Source of the DNA: Planctomycetota bacterium
GTDB lineage: Bacteria > Planctomycetota > Planctomycetia > Pirellulales > Thermoguttaceae
Length of the DNA stretch: 31,875 nt
Assembly: GCA_021784975.1 (NCBI GenBank)
Contig: JAJYGU010000371.1
Span: 1 to 31,875 of the forward strand
Direction of reading: 5' to 3'
Shown: in pieces, positions 7,189 to 16,551 of the stretch
How the letters are laid out: each line of letters begins with the position of its first letter
Position numbering within the stretch: the stretch's first letter is position 1
Notes under the pieces: generated by a model
The model's input: only the letters and a program-made list of their open reading frames with translations
Database searches by the model: none
What the model was told of the DNA's origin: nothing
Position numbers and translations under genes: made by a program

Positions 7189-10100
7189 ATGCTGAATCTA
7201 CATCTACGAACGCTCTTGCTGTCCGCGCTGGCTTCGATACTGCTGGCGCTCGCGCCGTGGGGGACTTGCCGGGCGGCCGACAACGGTGGCCGGCTGAAAA
7301 AAGGCTTTTTGACCCCGCCCGCCGACGCCCGGCCGTGGGTTTACTGGTTCTGGCTCAACGGCAACATTACCCGCCAGGGCATCACCGCCGATCTGGAGGC
7401 CATGCAGCGAGCGGGAATCGGCGGCGTGCTCATCATGGAGGTGGATCAAGGCACGCCGGCCGGGCCGATGCGATTCGGCAGTCCGGCCTGGCGGGATCTG
7501 TTCAAGTTCGTCTGCGCCGAGGCCCACCGGCTGGGTCTGAAGGTGAACATGAACAACGACGCCGGCTGGTGCGGCAGCGGCGGGCCGTGGATCACCCCGG
7601 CCTTGGCCATGCAGAAGGTCACCTGGACGGAAACCCGAGTCCAGGGTCCGCGGCACTTCGCCGCGCAATTGCCGCAGCCTGCCACCGTGGACGGCTTCTA
7701 CCGCGACATCGCCGTGCTGGCCTTTCCCACACCGGCCCAGGGCGCGACGATCAGTAACCTCGCGCATAAATCGGCGGCAACCTCGTCCGGCGTGTCGCTG
7801 ACTCCGCCGATTTCTTCCTGGCCCGCAGTTCCCGCCGAAGCGACGGTTTCCCACGCTCGGCTGGTCGATCTGACGTCTCACCTCACCAATGACGGCCGTT
7901 TGACTTGGGACGTCCCGGAGGGCAAGTGGACCATCTTGCGAATGGGGCACACTCCCACCGGCGCCGTGAACGCTCCGGCTCCCAAGGACGCCCGCGGCTT
8001 GGAGTGCGACAAGCTCAGCCGCCAAGCGGCCGAGGCCCAGTTCGCCGGGCTGATGGCCAAGCTCATCGGCGACGTGGGGCCGCTGGCCGGCAAGACGCTG
8101 GTCTCCACCCACATCGACAGTTGGGAAGTGGGCGTGCAGAACTGGACGCCGGGGTTCCGCCAGGAGTTTCAGCGGCGGCGGGGCTACGACCCGCTGCCGT
8201 TGCTGCCGGTGATGGCCGGCCACGTGGTCGATAGCGACGAAGTCTCCGAGCGTTTTCTGTGGGACCTCCGCGAAACGATTTCCGAGCTGCTCTTGGCCAA
8301 TTATGCCGGGCATTTCCACGAGTTGGCCCACCAGCACGGCCTGCGGCTTTCGATCGAGGCCTACAACACCTGCCCCTGCGACGAAATGGCCTACGGCGGC
8401 CGGGCCGACGAGCCGATGGGCGAGTTCTGGTCGTGGAGCAAGTATGGGGCCGCCTTCAGTTGCACCGAGATGGCCTCGGCCGGCCACGTCTACGGCAAGC
8501 GGATCATCGGCGCCGAGGCGTTCACCGCCACCGACGCGGAAAAATGGCAGGGTTACCCGGGCAATATCAAAGACCTGGGCGATTGGGCCTTCTGCGAAGG
8601 AATCAACCGCTTCGTCTTCCACCGCTACGCCCTACAGCCCTGGCTGAATCGCCGGCCGGGCATGTCGATGGGGCCGTGGGGACTGCATTACGAGCGGACT
8701 GAGACCTGGTGGGAGCAATCGAAGGCCTGGCACGAGTATTTGGCCCGCTGCCAGTTCTTGCTCCGGCAAGGGCTGTTTGTGGCCGACCTCTGCCTGCTTG
8801 GCCCCGAAGGCTCGCCGCAGAGCCTCAACGGGCAGCAGAGCTTCGTTTCGCACCAGCCCGGCCGGGAGGGGCAACCGTTGGACCGGCCCGGCCACAACTT
8901 CGATACCTGCCCACCGGAGGTGGTGCTCACCCGGATGTCGGTCAAGGACGGGCGGCTGGTGCTGCCCGACGGCATGAGCTATCGGATGTTGGTTCTGCCC
9001 CAAGTTGATTCGATGACCCCGGCGCTGTTGGCAAAGATCAAGCAACTGGTGGCCGAGGGGGCGACGATTGCCGGCCCGCGCCCAAAGAAGTCGCCCAGTC
9101 TGAGCAATTATCCACAATGCGACGCAACAATTAGCCGCCAGGCGGCCGAGTTGTGGGGCGCCGGCCAGCCTCCTGCCGAGATCACCGAGCACACCTACGG
9201 CAAAGGGCGGGTCTTCTGGGGCGGGGCGCTCCAGCCGAAGCCGGAGTTCGCCGCTACGGCAGCCAAGGCATTTCGCTCGGCCCGTTGGATCTGGTATCGC
9301 GAGGGCAATCCGGCCGTGGCCGCGCCGCGGGGCAAACGCTATTTCCGCCGCATCGTCAACATCGACGGCCGCAGCCCCATCCAGTCGGCCCGGCTGGCGA
9401 TGACCGCCGATAATGGCTTCGTTTGCTGGATCAACGGCCAGCGGGCCGGATCGGGCGACAACTATAACCGAGTCTACACCCTGGAGGTCGCCTCGCTCTT
9501 GAAGCCGGGAGCCAACCTGTTGGCGATCAGGGCGGAGAACGGCGGCGAAGGGCCGAACCCCGCCGGCCTGATCGGCTCGCTGGCGGTCAAGTATCGCGAC
9601 GGCCGCAGGCTGCAGGTCGTTACCGACAAGACCTGGCAGACTGCCATGAAGGCCGGCGGCAAATGGACGGCCGAGGTGGCGGCCGCCGCACCCTGGACGG
9701 CGGCCATGGAGTTGGGGCCGCTGGGTATGGCCCCTTGGGGCATCGTCGAGCCGACGCAGACTTCGCCGCACCTCTTCCCCGAAATCGCGGTCGTCGACCG
9801 GCTGATGGACCGGATTGGCGTGCAGGCCGACTTCAGCTATCAGACCAGCCGCTCGACCCGCAGTTTGCGATACATTCATCGCCGGCTCGAGGGCGGCGAC
9901 CTCTATTTCGTGGCCAACCGGGATCAGCAGCCCACCGAGGCGGTCTGCTGCTTCCGCGTGCACGGCCGGCCCGAGCTGTGGTGGCCCGAGACGGGCCGGA
10001 TCGAGTCCGCCGCCGTTTACGATGAAACCCACGGCGGTACCCGGTTGCCGATTCGCTTGGAGTCCAGCGGCTCGGTGTTCGTGGTCTTCCGTGACGGGGC

Positions 10101-11133
10101 GGCGGTCGAGCCGGAGCGAGTTGTTTCCGTAACCCGCGATGGCCAGCCGATCCTGCCGGCCCCCGCGAGCGCCGCCAAACGCATTGTCATTCAGAAGGCG
10201 CGGTATGGCGTGCTGAACGACCCGAAGCGGACGATCGACGTCCGGGCGCGGGTGCAGTCGCTCGTGGATCACGGCCAGACGGCGTTCGGAGTCGCTGAGA
10301 TGGCGGAGGGTGGCGACCCGGCGTTCAACGTTGTCAAGTCACTGACCATCGACTATACCGTCGACGGCCAGCCACGTCATGCCTCGGGCCGCGACCCGGA
10401 GACGATCAATCTGCTGGAAACCACCGCTGCCCAGCATTTTGCCGACGTGCGAGGCGGCGCCGATGGAAAGTTCGTGCTCGAGGCCTGGGAGAAGGGCAAC
10501 TACCAGCTAACGATGTCGTCCGGGAAGAAGCTGACCGTTGAGGTGGCATCGCTTCCGCCACCGCTGCCGATTGGCGGACCGTGGGAAGTGCAATTTCCGC
10601 CGAAGCTCGGAGCGCCGGAGAAGATCGTTCTGGAAAAGCCGATATCCTGGAGCGAGCATGGCGATCCCGGCGTCAAGTATTTCTCCGGCACCGCTACCTA
10701 TCGCACCAGCTTCAACCTGCCGGCCGACTGGCTTTCCAGCAATCGGAAGTTGAGCTTGGACCTTGGCCGGGTGGAGGTGATGGCCGAAGTGACGCTCAAC
10801 GGCCAGCCGCTGGGCTTATTGTGGAAGTCGCCGTATCGTGTAGACATTAGCGGCGCCGCCAGGTCCGGCGAGAACACGCTCGAGCTGAAGGTCACCAACT
10901 TGTGGATCAACCGCATGATCGGCGACGAGCAGTTGCCGGAAGACAGCGATCGCAACCCCAACGGCACGCTGAAGGCCTGGCCCAAGTGGCTGCAGCAGCA
11001 CAAGCCCAGCCCCACCGGCCGATACACCTTCACCTCGTGGCGGCTCTGGAAAAAAGGCGCGCCGCTGGTGGAATCGGGTCTGTTGGGCCCGGTGACTTTG
11101 AAGGTGGCCGAGCGGATCGCGGTCCGACCCTAA
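7189..11133 (+). CDS. Secreted GH106-type alpha-L-rhamnosidase candidate
   Basis: A 1314-residue exported enzyme. The signal peptide spans about 1-29 (hydrophobic LLLSALASILLALAPW, cleavage near CRA). The N-terminal catalytic module starts ARPWVYWFWLNGNITRQGIT and continues with LEAMQRAGIGGVLIMEVDQG, the hallmark of the large GH106-like glycosyl hydrolases; acidic residues in LSIEAYNTCPCDEMAYGG (Glu 390) and IGAEAFTA (Glu 443) are candidate active-site residues, not proven. A jelly-roll-like insert at about 694-817 (ARWIWYREGN, FVCWINGQRAG) resembles rhamnosidase N-terminal sugar-binding domains. A C-terminal beta-sandwich (about 1117-1304) carries LDLGRVEVMAEVTLNGQPLG. Start 7189 has AAAGGA upstream. 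It probably removes rhamnose from pectic side chains, acting with the GH28-like protein encoded in the opposite direction. GH106 versus an unassigned sister family cannot be settled by eye. Confidence 0.85.
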   Translation: MLNLHLRTLLLSALASILLALAPWGTCRAADNGGRLKKGFLTPPADARPWVYWFWLNGNITRQGITADLEAMQRAGIGGVLIMEVDQGTPAGPMRFGSPAWRDLFKFVCAEAHRLGLKVNMNNDAGWCGSGGPWITPALAMQKVTWTETRVQGPRHFAAQLPQPATVDGFYRDIAVLAFPTPAQGATISNLAHKSAATSSGVSLTPPISSWPAVPAEATVSHARLVDLTSHLTNDGRLTWDVPEGKWTILRMGHTPTGAVNAPAPKDARGLECDKLSRQAAEAQFAGLMAKLIGDVGPLAGKTLVSTHIDSWEVGVQNWTPGFRQEFQRRRGYDPLPLLPVMAGHVVDSDEVSERFLWDLRETISELLLANYAGHFHELAHQHGLRLSIEAYNTCPCDEMAYGGRADEPMGEFWSWSKYGAAFSCTEMASAGHVYGKRIIGAEAFTATDAEKWQGYPGNIKDLGDWAFCEGINRFVFHRYALQPWLNRRPGMSMGPWGLHYERTETWWEQSKAWHEYLARCQFLLRQGLFVADLCLLGPEGSPQSLNGQQSFVSHQPGREGQPLDRPGHNFDTCPPEVVLTRMSVKDGRLVLPDGMSYRMLVLPQVDSMTPALLAKIKQLVAEGATIAGPRPKKSPSLSNYPQCDATISRQAAELWGAGQPPAEITEHTYGKGRVFWGGALQPKPEFAATAAKAFRSARWIWYREGNPAVAAPRGKRYFRRIVNIDGRSPIQSARLAMTADNGFVCWINGQRAGSGDNYNRVYTLEVASLLKPGANLLAIRAENGGEGPNPAGLIGSLAVKYRDGRRLQVVTDKTWQTAMKAGGKWTAEVAAAAPWTAAMELGPLGMAPWGIVEPTQTSPHLFPEIAVVDRLMDRIGVQADFSYQTSRSTRSLRYIHRRLEGGDLYFVANRDQQPTEAVCCFRVHGRPELWWPETGRIESAAVYDETHGGTRLPIRLESSGSVFVVFRDGAAVEPERVVSVTRDGQPILPAPASAAKRIVIQKARYGVLNDPKRTIDVRARVQSLVDHGQTAFGVAEMAEGGDPAFNVVKSLTIDYTVDGQPRHASGRDPETINLLETTAAQHFADVRGGADGKFVLEAWEKGNYQLTMSSGKKLTVEVASLPPPLPIGGPWEVQFPPKLGAPEKIVLEKPISWSEHGDPGVKYFSGTATYRTSFNLPADWLSSNRKLSLDLGRVEVMAEVTLNGQPLGLLWKSPYRVDISGAARSGENTLELKVTNLWINRMIGDEQLPEDSDRNPNGTLKAWPKWLQQHKPSPTGRYTFTSWRLWKKGAPLVESGLLGPVTLKVAERIAVRP

Positions 11134-11162
11134 GGCCGTAAGGAAAACTGCCCAAACTGACA

Positions 11163-11192
11163 TTGGGGAAATCGGCCGGTTCCTGATACAAT
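11163..11192 (+). promoter_or_regulatory. Possible promoter of the TIGR03009 gene
   Basis: TTGGGG (11163-11168) and TACAAT (11187-11192) are 18 bp apart in the 100-bp gap before the TIGR03009 gene. The -10 matches 5 of 6 consensus bases and the -35 only 3 of 6. Confidence 0.35.
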
Positions 11193-11235
11193 CACCCCCT
11201 GGCGAGGATTTACCACGGTCTGATGGAGCATGACC

Positions 11236-12231
11236 ATGAGCGTGCGCATGAAGTTGCGATACGGCGCCTGTGGCTTGGTGGCGTGGTGCGGACCGGCTGC
11301 GGCCCAGTCGCCGCAATACCCGCCGCGTTATGCTCAGGCGCCGAGGTCCACGGTCGCCGCCAACCAGCCGGTTCAAGCCAACCTGCCCACGCTCCAGGTC
11401 CGTGCCCCGCAGCAGCCGGCGGCGGCACAGCAACCCGCACAGCAGGTCCCACCGCCGCCCTTTACGCTGACGCCGCAGCAACAAGCCCAGGTGGATCGCA
11501 TCCTGGACCAGTGGGAGAAGCATAACCAGTCGATCAAGACCTTCGACTGCCGCTTCAAGCGATGGATCTACGACACCGTCTTTGTGGAGAAAGACAAGCC
11601 CAACGAGGCCAAGTTCGTGGAGATGGGCATCGTCAAGTACAAGGCCCCGGACCGCGGAAAGTTTTGCGTGGAAACGGCCGAGCGGAATGGCTCGATCGAG
11701 CCCATCGGCGATGCCCGCGCCGAGCAGTGGGTTTCCGACGGCAAGTCGATCTTCGAGTTCAAATATGCCCAAAAGGAGATGATCGAGCACGTCTTGCCGC
11801 CGCGGTTGCAAGGCAAGGCGATTGCCGACACCCCCTTGCCGTTCCTCTTTGGTTCCGAAGCGCAGCGGCTGAAACAACGCTATTGGATCCGGGTCATCAC
11901 GCCCGGCGACGCCAAGGGCCAGGTTTGGCTGGAGGCCTGGCCGCGCTACCAGCAAGAGAAGGCCAACTTCGACCGGGCGGAGTTCATCATCAACCAGGCA
12001 GACATGTCGCCGGTGGCCCTGAAGCTGGTGCAGCCGAACGGCAAGGACTACACCACCTACGCCTTCTACGACGTGGTGGTGAACGATCCGTTGCAGTTTT
12101 TCCACGTGAGCGACCCGTTTCGGCCCATGACCCCCTTCGGCTGGAAGCGGATCGTCGAACAGCCGCCCCCCCAGCAACCGCCGGGGCAACCTCAAGGTCA
12201 AGCCCGCCAAGCAGCCGCTTATCGGCGGTAG
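11236..12231 (+). CDS. Secreted TIGR03009-family protein (planctomycete-specific)
   Basis: A 331-residue exported protein. The signal peptide spans about 1-23 (ends PAAAQ), followed by a Pro/Gln/Ala-rich linker to about residue 75, then a domain with LTPQQQAQVDRILDQWEKH and the KTFDCRFKRWIYD strand typical of TIGR03009, a family described only in planctomycetes, with a likely LolA-like lipid- or ligand-binding fold (family knowledge). Function unknown. The C-terminus is again Pro/Gln-rich. Start 11236 gives GGAG a 7-nt spacing; the ATG at 11230 is only 1 nt from it. The 3' third overlaps the convergent zinc-ribbon gene by 242 bp. It probably works in the periplasm. Confidence 0.85.
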   Translation: MSVRMKLRYGACGLVAWCGPAAAQSPQYPPRYAQAPRSTVAANQPVQANLPTLQVRAPQQPAAAQQPAQQVPPPPFTLTPQQQAQVDRILDQWEKHNQSIKTFDCRFKRWIYDTVFVEKDKPNEAKFVEMGIVKYKAPDRGKFCVETAERNGSIEPIGDARAEQWVSDGKSIFEFKYAQKEMIEHVLPPRLQGKAIADTPLPFLFGSEAQRLKQRYWIRVITPGDAKGQVWLEAWPRYQQEKANFDRAEFIINQADMSPVALKLVQPNGKDYTTYAFYDVVVNDPLQFFHVSDPFRPMTPFGWKRIVEQPPPQQPPGQPQGQARQAAAYRR

Positions 12232-13414
12232 GCGCCGTCATCTTGGGCACAGCCCTGCTCTGGTCGGGGGTGGTTGGCGGCAAGACGGGAACCTGATCGT
12301 CCTTGCCCCGGACGTCGCTAGGCGCAGAGGGCAATGCGGAACCTTGCGGCGCCCCCATCTCCTGCATGAGCCGTTGGCGGCTGCCCGCGCCCGCCGTCGC
12401 TAGATAACCGGCGAACGCCATGATCAGCAAAATAACGCCTACCACCGCCAGGACGGCCGCAAACACGTTGTAACAGATCGAAATCAGGACGGCGTGCACG
12501 ACAGGCATCTGGAAATACAGGATGCACAAGAACGAGGCGGCGACCACCGAACCTACCGTCGAGATTACCGTACACAGCCAGCCCGCCCCGTCCATGCCCA
12601 TCTTCTGTACCAAAAAGGTGATGACGATATTGACCAAGAGATTGGCGCGGACGGTTAGGCGAAAAATATCGGTAGCTTCCGGAATGTCCTGGTTGAAAAG
12701 GCGGCAGGCTACCGAAAAACTGCCGATGGCCGTGATCAGCCTGATTTCCACCGCGCAGATCAGCAAGGCCAGAACGCCGCCCATGACGGCGCACAGGATG
12801 AGGAAGAAGATGGGCGTAGTGGCCAACGCCAGACCCACGACCAGAGCTATATAGAGCCACTCCTTCGACTCTTTGGATCCTTCCCCGCGGCGGGCCGGCG
12901 GCGCGTTCATGTTCTTGCGGCACACCGCGCAGAACTCGCTCTCGGCATCGTTGATGTAGTCGCAGTGTGGGCAGGCACGCTTTCCAGGCTCGACCGGCTC
13001 GGTCGGCTTGTTCCGTTGGCCGGATTTGCCGGGTTTTTCGTCTCTTGATTTCTGCGGTCTCTCGGGCAGAACTATTCCCGGATCCACGCTCGGCAACTGG
13101 GGGAAATCCGCCGAGAAGACATCGAGGCTGGAACTCACCGCGGGAAGCGTCTTAACCAGCGGCGGCCGCGCGCGAGCGGAAGACGCTACTGGCCGAATCT
13201 TCGCACCAGTGGCAATCGAGGGCGGATGATGGGCTTCGGCGGCCAGCGAGGCAGCCGGCTTGGCCGCCTTGGCCGCTGCAACGGTTGGCGGCTGCATCGA
13301 GGGGGAGGGAACTACCAACGTCTTCCCGCATGCTGCACATCGAACCTTGCGGCCGGCAACGCCGTCTCGAAGTCCGTAGTTCTTCCCGCAGGCCGGGCAC
13401 GAGAATCGGATCAT
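11990..13414 (-). CDS. Double zinc-ribbon membrane protein with antisense-overlapping tail
   Basis: A 474-residue protein. Zinc ribbon 1 (CPAC...CAAC; Cys 6, 9, 26, 29) starts at the N-terminus and zinc ribbon 2 uses Cys 148, 151, 162, 165. A low-complexity Ala/Pro linker separates them. Four or so hydrophobic helices follow between 187 and 338. The last ~80 codons are read antisense to the end of the TIGR03009 gene and are Arg/Ser/Pro-rich (RRRRRRW), so they may be an accidental extension after loss of a stop. Start 13414 (MIRFSCPACG) has AGAGGAGG about 9 nt upstream. Such N-terminal ribbon plus membrane proteins are common in planctomycetes; their role is unknown. Ribbons suggest nucleic-acid or protein contacts at the inner membrane face (inference). 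Confidence 0.85.
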   Translation of the reverse strand: MIRFSCPACGKNYGLRDGVAGRKVRCAACGKTLVVPSPSMQPPTVAAAKAAKPAASLAAEAHHPPSIATGAKIRPVASSARARPPLVKTLPAVSSSLDVFSADFPQLPSVDPGIVLPERPQKSRDEKPGKSGQRNKPTEPVEPGKRACPHCDYINDAESEFCAVCRKNMNAPPARRGEGSKESKEWLYIALVVGLALATTPIFFLILCAVMGGVLALLICAVEIRLITAIGSFSVACRLFNQDIPEATDIFRLTVRANLLVNIVITFLVQKMGMDGAGWLCTVISTVGSVVAASFLCILYFQMPVVHAVLISICYNVFAAVLAVVGVILLIMAFAGYLATAGAGSRQRLMQEMGAPQGSALPSAPSDVRGKDDQVPVLPPTTPDQSRAVPKMTAPTADKRLLGGLDLEVAPAVAGGAAVRRSASSRRGSWAETGRSRGKTATDRSPPRRRRRRWCSPCRSAAPASGPPATCLPG

Positions 13415-13665
13415 GGTAACCGGCCTCCTCTTACCAAGCCCCTCCGCACCGGAACCACAGAGATGGCCCCGTTGTAGTAAAGTTACGCGGGCCATGTCAA
13501 CCCCCTCACTAGATGTAACACCACATTATGTCGCTCGTAGCGTACTTATCGCGTCACGGCGAGGCAAACGGTCGCGGGAATCGGCACGGACCTCGAAGGC
13601 AAATCGAAGCTAACGAGCATTGCACCTTGCGTTTTGTCCCTCAGCTCGGCCCCGCCGCGTGCGAA

Positions 13666-13693
13666 TTGACGGTGCCTGAGGCTGCTCTATAAT
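13666..13693 (+). promoter_or_regulatory. Strong sigma-70-like promoter of the NfeD operon
   Basis: TTGACG (13666-13671), a 16-bp spacer, then TATAAT (13688-13693): 11 of 12 consensus bases. It lies about 65 bp before the start of the large NfeD gene. This is the best promoter match in the window and suggests steady, housekeeping-type expression. Confidence 0.7.
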
Positions 13694-13758
13694 CAGTTGT
13701 TGGGCGTCAAGATGGGGGAGTTGCCCCCCTTTGTTCGGGTCTTGTTGAGGCAATGGGT

Positions 13759-15969
13759 ATGGTCGCCAGACCGTTGGCAGCACGCGAAGTCCGATGGCAA
13801 CGTCGGTGGACCGTTGCCGGCTCGATCCTCGTTGGCTGCCTGCTCTTTTCTTGGCTGGCCACCGCGCCGGCGTACTCCGCCGATTCGTCGAAGGCCGCCA
13901 GGCGGGTCGGCTATTCGATCCGCCTCCCTTTGCCCATCGACGGGCAGACCGCCAATCGCGTCCGGCAGTTTGTGCGCCGGGCCATCGAGAAGGCCCAGTC
14001 CGCCGGGGCTCGGCCGGTGTTGATCCTGGAGTTCGATGTCCCGGCCGGCGAGGGCCAATTTGGCGCCGGCAGCGAGTTCGGCACCGCCTATGATCTGGCC
14101 ATCTTCCTCTCCAGCGACGAATTGAACGCCGCCACCACGGTGGCCTATCTCCCCAAGCCGATTCAGGGCCACGCGGTCCTCGACGTGATCGCCTGCGACC
14201 AGATCATCATGGCCCAAGACGCCTCGATGGGTCAGGCGGGCATCGACGAGAAGACCATCAGCCCGCCCGTACTCAGCGCGTACCGGGAGATTGCCAGCCG
14301 GCGGCGGACCGTGCCGGTGGCCGTTGCCCTCGGACTGCTCGATCCGGCGGCGCAAGTGTTGGAAGTAAAGACCGAGACCGGCACCGACTACGTTACGCCC
14401 GACGGCCTGGAAGAATTGAAGAAGCGGCACACCATCCAAAAGCTGGTCACCCTCAAGGCGGCCGGCGAGCCATGGCGGCTCTCGGCCGCCGAAGGGCGGC
14501 GGATCGGCTGCGTGAGCTATCTGGCTTCGAATCGCCGCGACCTGGCCAAGGCCCTCGAACTGCCGCCGGTGGCGATCGAAGACGATCCTTCGCTGGCCGG
14601 CGGTTGGCGGGCGGTGCGGATCAACCTCCGCGGCCCGATTATCGCCAAGAATGTCGATCAAATCGAAAAGATGATTGACGACCAGGTCCGCTTGCGCGAC
14701 GTGAATTTCATTTGCTTGGAGATCGACAGCGCCGGTGGCAAGGCGGACGACGCCATGCGGCTGGCCGACTTTTTGGCCTTCCAGCTTGATCCTGGCAAGG
14801 TCCGCACCGTGGCCTACATTCCTCGCGAGGCGCGGGCCGACGCCGCCTTGGTGGCGCTGGCGTGCGATCAGGTGGTGATGCGCCCGCAAGCGGTGCTCGG
14901 CGGACCGGGGGCCTACGAGCTGTCGGCTGACGAAATCCAACTGGCCTCCCAGACCCTTCGCAAAGAGCTCGCCCCGCGAAAAGGACGCTCGTGGTCGCTG
15001 CTGGCGGCCATGATCGATCCCAAGCTGGACGTCTTTCACGTCAGCAAGCCGGGAGACGACGAATACTTCTGCACGCAGGAGCTCGACGAGCAGACCGACG
15101 CCGCCCAATGGCAAAAGGAGAGCCTGATCTCCACCCCCGGCATGCCGCTGCGACTCTCCGGCGCCACTGCCGAGCAATATCGTCTGATCAATCGCACCGT
15201 CAATGATTTCGGCGGATTCAAGCGGTTTTACGGGCTGGAGCACGATCCGGCGCTGGTCGAGCCAGCCTGGGCGGATACCGTGATCCAAGGGCTGGCCTCC
15301 CCGGGCATGGCGATCCTGTTGTTGATTATCGGCGGGGTGGGGCTCTACGTGGAACTGCACTCGCCCGGCACCTTGATCGGCGCGTTTGTGGCCATGATCT
15401 GTTTCCTCTTGTTCTTCTGGAGCCGATACCTGGGCGGGACGGCCTCCTGGCTGGAGGTGAGCCTGTTCCTGGCGGGCCTCATCTGCCTGCTGCTGGAGAT
15501 TTTCGTCATCCCCGGCTTCGGGATCTTCGGGCTGGGCGGCGGCATCCTGATCCTGGCTTCCCTGGTCCTGGCCAGCCAGACCTTCGTCTGGCCGCATAAC
15601 GAGTATCAAATGGGCCAGCTCGAACGCTCGCTGGAGACGGTGGCCGGAGCGATGGCCGGGCTGATTGCCGTGGCCGTCCTGCTGCGCCGCTGGATGCCCA
15701 AATCGACGCTGCTGGGCCGGATGCTCCTGGAGCCGCCGATCGGGGAAGAGGCCGAAACCATCCGTCGCCGCGAAGCTTTGGTCGACTTCCACGACCTGTT
15801 GGGCCAGCGGGGGACCACCACCACCCGGCTCAATCCAGCCGGCAAGGCCCGCTTCGCCGATCAACTGGTGGCCGTCATGGCCGACGGCGAGGCCATCGAT
15901 CGCGGCGCGGCCGTCGAGGTGGTTGAGGTCCGCGGCAACCGGGTGCTGGTGAGGGAAGTGGCGAGCTGA
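13759..15969 (+). CDS. ClpP-like/NfeD membrane protein with two degenerate protease domains
   Basis: A 736-residue protein. The signal peptide spans about 1-40 (cleavage near AYS). Two crotonase/ClpP-fold domains follow: the first spans about 50-230 with VAYLPKPIQGHAVLDVIACDQ, the second about 270-400 with LEIDSAGGKADDAMRLADF and EARADAALVALACDQVVM. In active NfeD/SppA-type proteases the equivalent of these last motifs is ARAASAGTFI with the nucleophile Ser; here both lack Ser, so it is probably a pseudoprotease. Four to five membrane helices (about 515-640) precede a cytoplasmic NfeD OB-fold (about 660-736, ending VVEVRGNRVLVREV). Start 13759 is chosen because GAGG is 8 nt upstream; the ATG at 13753 is only 2 nt away. 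It is first in an operon with a short NfeD protein 5 bp downstream. Likely role: membrane organisation or quality control with stomatin/flotillin-type partners elsewhere (inference). Confidence 0.88.
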   Translation: MVARPLAAREVRWQRRWTVAGSILVGCLLFSWLATAPAYSADSSKAARRVGYSIRLPLPIDGQTANRVRQFVRRAIEKAQSAGARPVLILEFDVPAGEGQFGAGSEFGTAYDLAIFLSSDELNAATTVAYLPKPIQGHAVLDVIACDQIIMAQDASMGQAGIDEKTISPPVLSAYREIASRRRTVPVAVALGLLDPAAQVLEVKTETGTDYVTPDGLEELKKRHTIQKLVTLKAAGEPWRLSAAEGRRIGCVSYLASNRRDLAKALELPPVAIEDDPSLAGGWRAVRINLRGPIIAKNVDQIEKMIDDQVRLRDVNFICLEIDSAGGKADDAMRLADFLAFQLDPGKVRTVAYIPREARADAALVALACDQVVMRPQAVLGGPGAYELSADEIQLASQTLRKELAPRKGRSWSLLAAMIDPKLDVFHVSKPGDDEYFCTQELDEQTDAAQWQKESLISTPGMPLRLSGATAEQYRLINRTVNDFGGFKRFYGLEHDPALVEPAWADTVIQGLASPGMAILLLIIGGVGLYVELHSPGTLIGAFVAMICFLLFFWSRYLGGTASWLEVSLFLAGLICLLLEIFVIPGFGIFGLGGGILILASLVLASQTFVWPHNEYQMGQLERSLETVAGAMAGLIAVAVLLRRWMPKSTLLGRMLLEPPIGEEAETIRRREALVDFHDLLGQRGTTTTRLNPAGKARFADQLVAVMADGEAIDRGAAVEVVEVRGNRVLVREVAS

Positions 15970-15974
15970 CCACT

Positions 15975-16541
15975 ATGGACCCTTGGGTGTGGCCGATTCT
16001 GTTGCTGGGGCTGGGGGCCGGATTGGCCATCCTGGAGGTTTTCTTCCCTTCGGCCGGCATTTTGGCATTCCTCTCGGCGGCAGCCATTGTGGCCGCCGTG
16101 GTTACGGGCTTCTATCAAGGACCGATGCAGGGGCTCCTCACCTTGCTCGCCGCGGCCATCGGAATGCCGACGATCCTGGTCTTGGCCTTCAAATATTGGC
16201 CGCACACGGCGATCGGCCGCCGCATGATACTGTCTGCCCCGACCAGCGATGAAGTCCTGCCGCGGGACCCGGATTTCGATCGCCTCAAGGCTCTGATCGG
16301 CCGCACCGGCCGGGCGAAGAGCAAAATGCTCTTGAGCGGCGTGGTAACCATCGACGGCCGCACCATCGATGCCATCAGTGAGAGCATGCCGATTGAAGTC
16401 GGCCAGCCGGTCCGGGTGGTTCAGGTGCGGGCGAACCGGGTGGTGGTCCGTCCGGTAGACCAAGAAGACGAGCCGGTTGGCCCTCCCCCCGATCCCCTCA
16501 AGCAGACCTACGACGACCCGTTTGATCTCCCCCAGGCTTGA
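15975..16541 (+). CDS. Short NfeD-family membrane protein
   Basis: A 188-residue protein with three hydrophobic segments in the first ~75 residues (PILLLGLGAGLAILEVFFPS starts the first) and a C-terminal OB-fold, whose core is LIGRTGRAKSKMLLSGVVTI with VGQPVRVVQVRANRVVVRPV near the end. This is the truncated NfeD layout without a protease domain. The EVFFPSAGILAF stretch echoes the EIFVIPGFGIFG of its upstream neighbour. It starts 5 bp after the upstream stop and clearly shares its transcript. The C-terminal tail is Pro/Asp-rich. The two proteins may assemble through their OB folds (inference). Confidence 0.85.
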   Translation: MDPWVWPILLLGLGAGLAILEVFFPSAGILAFLSAAAIVAAVVTGFYQGPMQGLLTLLAAAIGMPTILVLAFKYWPHTAIGRRMILSAPTSDEVLPRDPDFDRLKALIGRTGRAKSKMLLSGVVTIDGRTIDAISESMPIEVGQPVRVVQVRANRVVVRPVDQEDEPVGPPPDPLKQTYDDPFDLPQA

Positions 16542-16551
16542 CAGGCGCCGT

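Noticed and set aside
8632..10272. Long frame antisense to the GH106-type gene
   Set aside because: Shadow of a high-GC gene with no motif or ribosome site.
13693..15864. A 723-residue open frame antisense to the large NfeD gene
   Set aside because: Gln/Asp/Gly-rich shadow; the plus strand has signal peptide, membrane helices and an NfeD domain.
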